Positions 59,492-64,000 of a stretch of DNA of 64,000 nucleotides are shown piece after piece (the stretch's first letter is position 1; every line of letters begins with the position of its first letter). The notes under the pieces are model-generated. The model did not search any database. It had not been told where the DNA came from and was given only the letters and a program-made list of their open reading frames with translations. The stretch is taken from positions 121,803 to 185,802 of the forward strand of contig BCJU01000006.1 in assembly GCA_001600355.1 (NCBI GenBank), in the 5' to 3' direction. A program made the translations under genes and the position numbers. Origin of the DNA: Meira nashicola (lineage: Eukaryota; Basidiomycota; Exobasidiomycetes; Exobasidiales; Brachybasidiaceae).

Positions 59492-61017
59492 TTAAATACT
59501 CACTGTATAAGTATTACGTACAACAAAGTACCATACTGTTGCAACAACGGTAAAGAATACCACTACTACGCTTGCATAATTCATTGTACTTGCATCAATA
59601 TCTTTCACGGTAGGAAAAGAGAAAAGTACGATACTAAAGACAACCCATAAAAGTGCAACGAGATTGACAGGATATCCTAATCTTCCTAAACTCCAACTTG
59701 CTCCTTTCATTTGACGTCTACCACCTAAAAGTGAAAGAGCAACGCATGTTACATAAGATATACCTAACAAGATTGTTGCTGATCCACTGAATGCATTAAA
59801 TGCTGCACTATTACCCAAATAAATGCAACCTAAAAGTGAAATAATGACGGTCGAAAGAATGAGAGCGTTGAGGGGAAGATTATGGTATTTGTCCACTTTT
59901 GACCATAAACGGGATAAAGGTAGACCTTGATCACGAGAGAAAGACCATAAACATCTTGATGCAACAGTTAAACTACCAATCGCAGCGATTAAACCAACAA
60001 TTAAAACGAGAAATAGTAATCCAAATGCACCTCCTGCACTACCAGTTGCTAAGAAAAAGGCCACGGGAAGAGGTTGTCCAGCAGCACTTACTAGAATTTG
60101 AGATAAATCTTTTGGAAAAACGAAAGCCATTGGAATGACAAATAAGAAACCGGCGATTGAAGCTGCAAAAACACAACCAACCATTGCTCTTGGAACTGCA
60201 CGTTCTGGTTGACGAATTTCATCTGCTAAATAACATAAAGTTCCATATCCTGTTAAAACATAAGCAGGAGTTAATTGACCAACGAAGAAACTCCAACCGT
60301 CTGGCCAACCTGATTGATTTTGCCATTGAGTAAAAACTTCATATGCTGACCTTTTATCTTTTGACATGACTAAAACAACAACGCAAATAATTATTCCTGT
60401 TGCACCTGTCCAATAAATTGAAAATGTATTAATCGGCTCCAAAAGATTTCCACGAACGCCCCAAGCATTTATTAAACATAAATTGACATTATTGCAAAAT
60501 GCGTTAAAACGACATGCCAAGGAGAAGGCACCCATTGATTATCACGAAAGATACTTATTGCTGACATGATTAATTGTGCTTCACCGAATGCGATTGAAAG
60601 GCAAAGTAATAAATTTGCAACTAAAGAAACCCATCCTACAACGAAAGAAGCGATTGCAGAAAATCTTTTAGGTGCTAAATGAGCAGTCCAAACATAGACT
60701 CCGCCGCTAGATGGATAAACAGAAGCAATTTCACCTAAACTTGCAGCGATACAAATACTGATTAACGATAATAATAACCATCCAAATATAAAGCTTATTG
60801 AACCACCGTTTATCAAAGAAAAAGAAGCGCTTACACAAATTCCAAAAGGTGCAGCAATAATACTTACTCCTAATCCTAAAGCAGTAAACATTGATAAATT
60901 TCGCTTGAGTTCTTGTTTATATCCTAAAGCATCTCTTTCTACTTTGTCGTTTTGGTGAAATTCACCCACTTCTGTTTCCGGCTTTTCTTGCATTGGTGTA
61001 AAAGTTTCTTTTTCCAT
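59492..61017 (-). pseudogene. APC amino acid/GABA permease-like gene with a one-base frameshift
   Basis: A twelve-helix permease of the APC superfamily, GABA-permease/Uga4-like. The N-terminal part has GLGVSIIAAPFGICVSASFSL and SLGEIASVYPSSGGVYVW. The C-terminal part has GYGTLCYLADEIRQPERAVPRAM and VASRCLWSFSRDQGLPLSRLW. The two halves are in different frames: the first ends SIYV then TAA, while the second resumes LINAWGVRGN. No GT-AG intron explains the break. One extra T in the run at 60474-60476 (A bases on the plus strand) restores a 508-residue protein. It may be a real -1 frameshift or a homopolymer consensus error. The start at the ATG at 61017 is used. Confidence 0.8.
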
Positions 61018-62610
61018 GGTTTTTTTTTTGAGTTTTAGTGATGATGATGTTTTTGAAATAATACACAGCATCCTTCATATACCTTTTTATTTATTCTGCT
61101 ATCTTTATCATAATGTTATCTACCTTGCCACAATGATAAGCAGAAGCATGTTTATGCGCTCACCTGCGTACCCCGCACTCGCATATCGCTTAAAATATAG
61201 TTTTTATCTTCACCATCACTCTTATTGGCTGTTTATATTTACGCGTCGGCTAAATAAGCGAAGACCAACAAGCCACCTTTCCAAGTATAGCGTGTTAAAC
61301 AACTTGCGAGATTCAACAATAGGCTCTGCAGTAATACTTTTGTTATATTCAACCGAAGAAGAGGAAACGCTCTCAAGCTCAGTCCTCGCACGTGTGCTTC
61401 CAGCTCCATCGACAGGAGTAGAATATGTAAGCAGACCTGAAAGACTTACGTAATACAGATTCACTAACAAGTTCTAGGAACGGCAATCACCGTAGGCCTG
61501 TAGGTATAGAAGTAAATGGTTTAGGCTAAACTTGCTATTAAAACGCGTTCGGTACGCGGTCGGTGGCTCTTGCCGGGAATCAGCTGATTTTAGCATTGCA
61601 TTAGACCCTAACCTCCTATCCACGTTCATCCTATAGTATATATATACGTCTATCATCATTGCAACGGGTAGGCTTGCTTCCGGTCTTGATCCGGTTGCAA
61701 GTATAGATTAAATGTACCTTGCCTTTTAATTATAGGCATATCTGAAGTATACTCATACGGAGAACATCATAGTATATACTACTTAAGATTTCGAATATGA
61801 ATCTAAACTCATGGATCAGAATTTTGATGAACGGCTGTCACACTGGGAATGTGGGGTACAGTCTGTATTCCTCTTCCTTGTTTATCTTACATTCAGTTAC
61901 GAATGTCAAAGAGAATCCACGCCAAGCTCTACTTCAAGTGATCAATGTTGCGAAGCCGGCGTTTTAAAATCTTAAATTAGCGGCACAGGCAGACATAATT
62001 GGATAGTTCTAAGAAAAAGTTCCCCAACCATTGTTCTTCGCTAGCGTCTCTTCAACGATGAACTTTCATTGTTAGGCGGTGATTGGACTTTCTTTTCTTT
62101 TTCTCTCGTCCAATGAGCGTACCCCGCTTATTAATTAATTAATTAAATTTGCCGCTTCCCTCTTCTGTACCCCGGACTTGTATGTGTTTTACCCCAGATT
62201 TATGCATGCATGCATGATTTATCGCCTGAGAAAACAGGTCCCAAGATTTGAGGACTAGCGTACTCGGTAAGTGCTCGAAGCGGTTGTCAGGCTAAACCAC
62301 TACGGCTGCCTTTATGACCAGGCTATTTTTGCTCGTCGAGTCTGATTAGAGGGATTTGTCATTTGTTTCATTTTTTGATTTCTTAGAATCCGGGGTAAAC
62401 AAAAAGAAATGAAAAAAAAAACATGGGGCGAACGGCGAATGAAGATAGACCCCCTGCTAGGCACCCGGTTCTTCGTCATCCTCGACGTTTATAAATTTGC
62501 CATCGTAGGTGAAGATGATATAAAAGCACTATAGTTTTTTCATAACAATCCACTTTCTTTCCCTGTAAAATACCATCCCCTTCTCTTCCCTTCACCACGA
62601 CTTATTCACA
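61018..62610. promoter_or_regulatory. 1.6-kb intergenic region between the permease and peroxidase
   Basis: No gene. Near the permease side, CGTCGGCTAAATAAGC (about 61245-61260) contains the reverse complement of the ATTTAGCCG word seen in the aldoxime promoter. A GCCGGGAATC word lies near 61572. A TTAATTAATTAATTAA run (near 62131-62148) and a GCATGCATGCATG run (62204-62216) lie further right. A C/T-rich tract before 62611 is typical of highly expressed fungal genes. Confidence 0.45.
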
Positions 62611-63787
62611 ATGAAGCTCTTTGCTGCAATTCTCCTCTCATTCGCCTCGGTGGCTTCGGCCTTTCCAGCTTTCCAAAAGCTGACGCCTGAGCAACTCAAT
62701 CACGCTCGACAAGTGATGGAAGAGCGCCAATTGCTTCCTAATCCTATTGTCCCTATCCTTGGAGGCAATATGACTGTCACCGTAGGCAAAAAAGTGATCC
62801 CGGATGCCGAACATCCCTTTAAAGCACCTTCTTCTACAGCACAGCGTGGTCCCTGCCCCGGTTTAAACTTGATGGCCAACTATGGGTGAGTTTAATGGTT
62901 TTTTTAGGTCATTCATTTGCTGACAATCAATTTTCAGTTATATCAACCGTGAAGGTATCACTAATTTTGAAGAACTCATCTATGGGCAGCAAGAGGTTAT
63001 GGGTTGGGGCTTAGACTTGGCCACCTTCCTGTCTGCGCTGGCCGTTTACATCGATGGTAATCCACTAACGCAAAAGGTCTCAATCGGTGGACCTGATAAA
63101 CGTGTCGGCATCATTCCTGGCCTAAGCAGCGGCGACACACTACCCGGAGGCATCCTCAAGCACAACGCTTACGAGATTGATTCTTCGCTAACTCGTGACG
63201 ATATTGCTTTGGGCAGCAACAAGGTTCTCAACACCACTCTCTTCCAGCAGATTTGGGAAGTGGCAGACGAGATGAACAATGGCGTGATCAACGATAAAGT
63301 TATGACTAAAGTCAGGCAGAACCGGTACGAGGCTTCAGTGCGCGATAACCCAAAGTTCTCCTTTGCTCCTATCGGTGTCCTCTTTTTCTTCGCCGATCAA
63401 TTCCTTTACAACACAATGCCTACCGCCTTGGATAATGGTGAGCCTAGCCCAGCCACCCGTGAAACTGTTGCTCCCTTTTACGGTGCCAAACCCACCGGCG
63501 ATACTACCTGGGAGTACGTCCCCGAGCATCTGCCTAAGAATTGGATCCGCCGTGCCCGACCTCTCTCAATCCCCGAAGCTGTTGCTGCAGGTATTGATAC
63601 TGTCACTACAGCCGCTAGCAAGGGTCAATTGCCCACCGGTATCACTCAAGGCGACTTAACAAGCCCGAAAGCTATGGTTTGCGCGATTAAGGCCGTTGCC
63701 ATTGGTCAAGTACCCGCCTTTATTGCAGGTCTCCAAGGTGCCACGTCGCTCCTCTCCTCCCTTAGCAACCTTGGCGGAGGATGTTAG
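62611..63787 (+). CDS. Secreted haem-thiolate peroxidase/peroxygenase, two exons, 374 aa
   Basis: Exons 62611-62885 and 62938-63787 flank a 52-base intron (donor GTGAGT, acceptor TTTTCAG). An N-terminal signal peptide (about residues 1-17, MKLFAAILLSFASVASA) leads into a mature protein of the peroxidase family 2 (chloroperoxidase/unspecific peroxygenase) type. The RGPCPGLNLMANYGYI block has the Cys82 haem ligand. Glu residues follow in EELIYGQQEVMGWGLD, and the ELxxF-type helix region is recognisable later. The family oxidises phenols or alkanes with hydrogen peroxide. Codon use is more C/G-ending than elsewhere in the window, and the 5' leader is C/T-rich, suggesting strong expression. Confidence 0.93.
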
Positions 63788-64000
63788 ACCTTCTCTCTCC
63801 GCTTTCTCACGTCCATCCCTATACTACCGAACAGGCTTAATCTCGGATGTTTGAAAGCGTCATTTTGTTGGGATTTCTTGTTTGCCTGCATCTTGTTGGT
63901 ATTACTCGGAATTAATTTCCCAAAAAGAAAAACCAAAATAAAATGGTAAATAAATTCATTCGAATGTCAATTACAAATGATTAATATGTTTATGATGATT
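63788..64000. other. 3' flank of the peroxidase
   Basis: Short 3' untranslated-type region with T-rich and A/T-rich blocks; an AATAAA-like word (AAAATAAAATGG near 63934) may be a polyadenylation signal. No further gene begins before the window ends. Confidence 0.4.

Noticed and set aside
61016..61453. 145-residue plus-strand frame upstream of the permease
   Set aside because: Begins at the antisense of the permease start; composition is not coding-like.
1..64000. CRISPR arrays, rRNA, transposases or virus-derived genes
   Set aside because: No regularly spaced repeats, rRNA sequence, transposase motifs or viral hallmark genes were seen; CRISPR is also not expected in a fungal nucleus.

Overview
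The window is fungal nuclear DNA. It carries single genes on both strands with short spliceosomal introns (about 60-90 bp, GTGAGT or GTAAGT donors), four Zn2Cys6 transcription factors, MFS, ABCG and APC transporters, a siderophore-type transporter, secreted oxidative enzymes and an RTA1-like protein. I saw no rRNA, tRNA, transposase or CRISPR. The phylum cannot be fixed from the sequence alone; a basidiomycete of smut-like type is my guess, with moderate confidence. Most genes are A/T-rich with A/T-ending codons. The last gene (a haem-thiolate peroxidase) has much more C/G-ending codon use. Layout: nearly the whole window looks like accessory metabolism, not a housekeeping block. (1) 0-12.7 kb: an unrecognised partial reading frame, a Zn2Cys6 factor, a broken carboxymuconolactone-decarboxylase-like gene, an alpha/beta hydrolase, a methyltransferase, a small membrane protein and a second Zn2Cys6 factor. 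(2) 13.1-28.9 kb: an ABCG half-transporter, then a probable catabolic cluster. It holds a Zn2Cys6 factor, a dicarboxylate-lactonase-like amidohydrolase, a RraA/HMG-aldolase-fold protein, an anion:cation symporter, a D-2-hydroxyacid dehydrogenase, a HAD dehalogenase-like protein, an SDR, an esterase and a siderophore-type transporter. The promoters at 17.4, 19.5-19.7 and 22.0 kb share a TCCGGGA-type motif, which suggests one regulon. (3) 29.5-35.6 kb: a secreted intradiol dioxygenase, a nitrilase, a TIM-barrel isomerase, a tandem duplication of a tiny gene with an MGC (lipidation-type) N-terminus, and a small secreted six-cysteine protein. (4) 36.2-46.7 kb: an MFS exporter, an aldoxime dehydratase divergent from a second nitrilase/cyanide-hydratase-type gene, a Zn2Cys6 factor, an acetyltransferase and two NAD(P)-dependent reductases. 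The dehydratase and nitrilase together would carry out aldoxime to nitrile to acid or amide. Their shared promoter has five copies of an ATTTAGCCGT-type repeat. (5) 48-64 kb: an acetyltransferase, a six-exon P450, an RTA1-like gene with an in-frame TGA, a mosaic of decayed copies of sequences from the 15-24 kb cluster, a Cu(+)-ATPase, a DUF4396 protein, an APC permease with a frameshift and a secreted haem-thiolate peroxidase. Exon joins below were worked out by hand from splice motifs and protein continuity. Several genes carry single lesions (two in-frame TGA codons and two one-base frameshifts). These could be real decay, readthrough or consensus errors.
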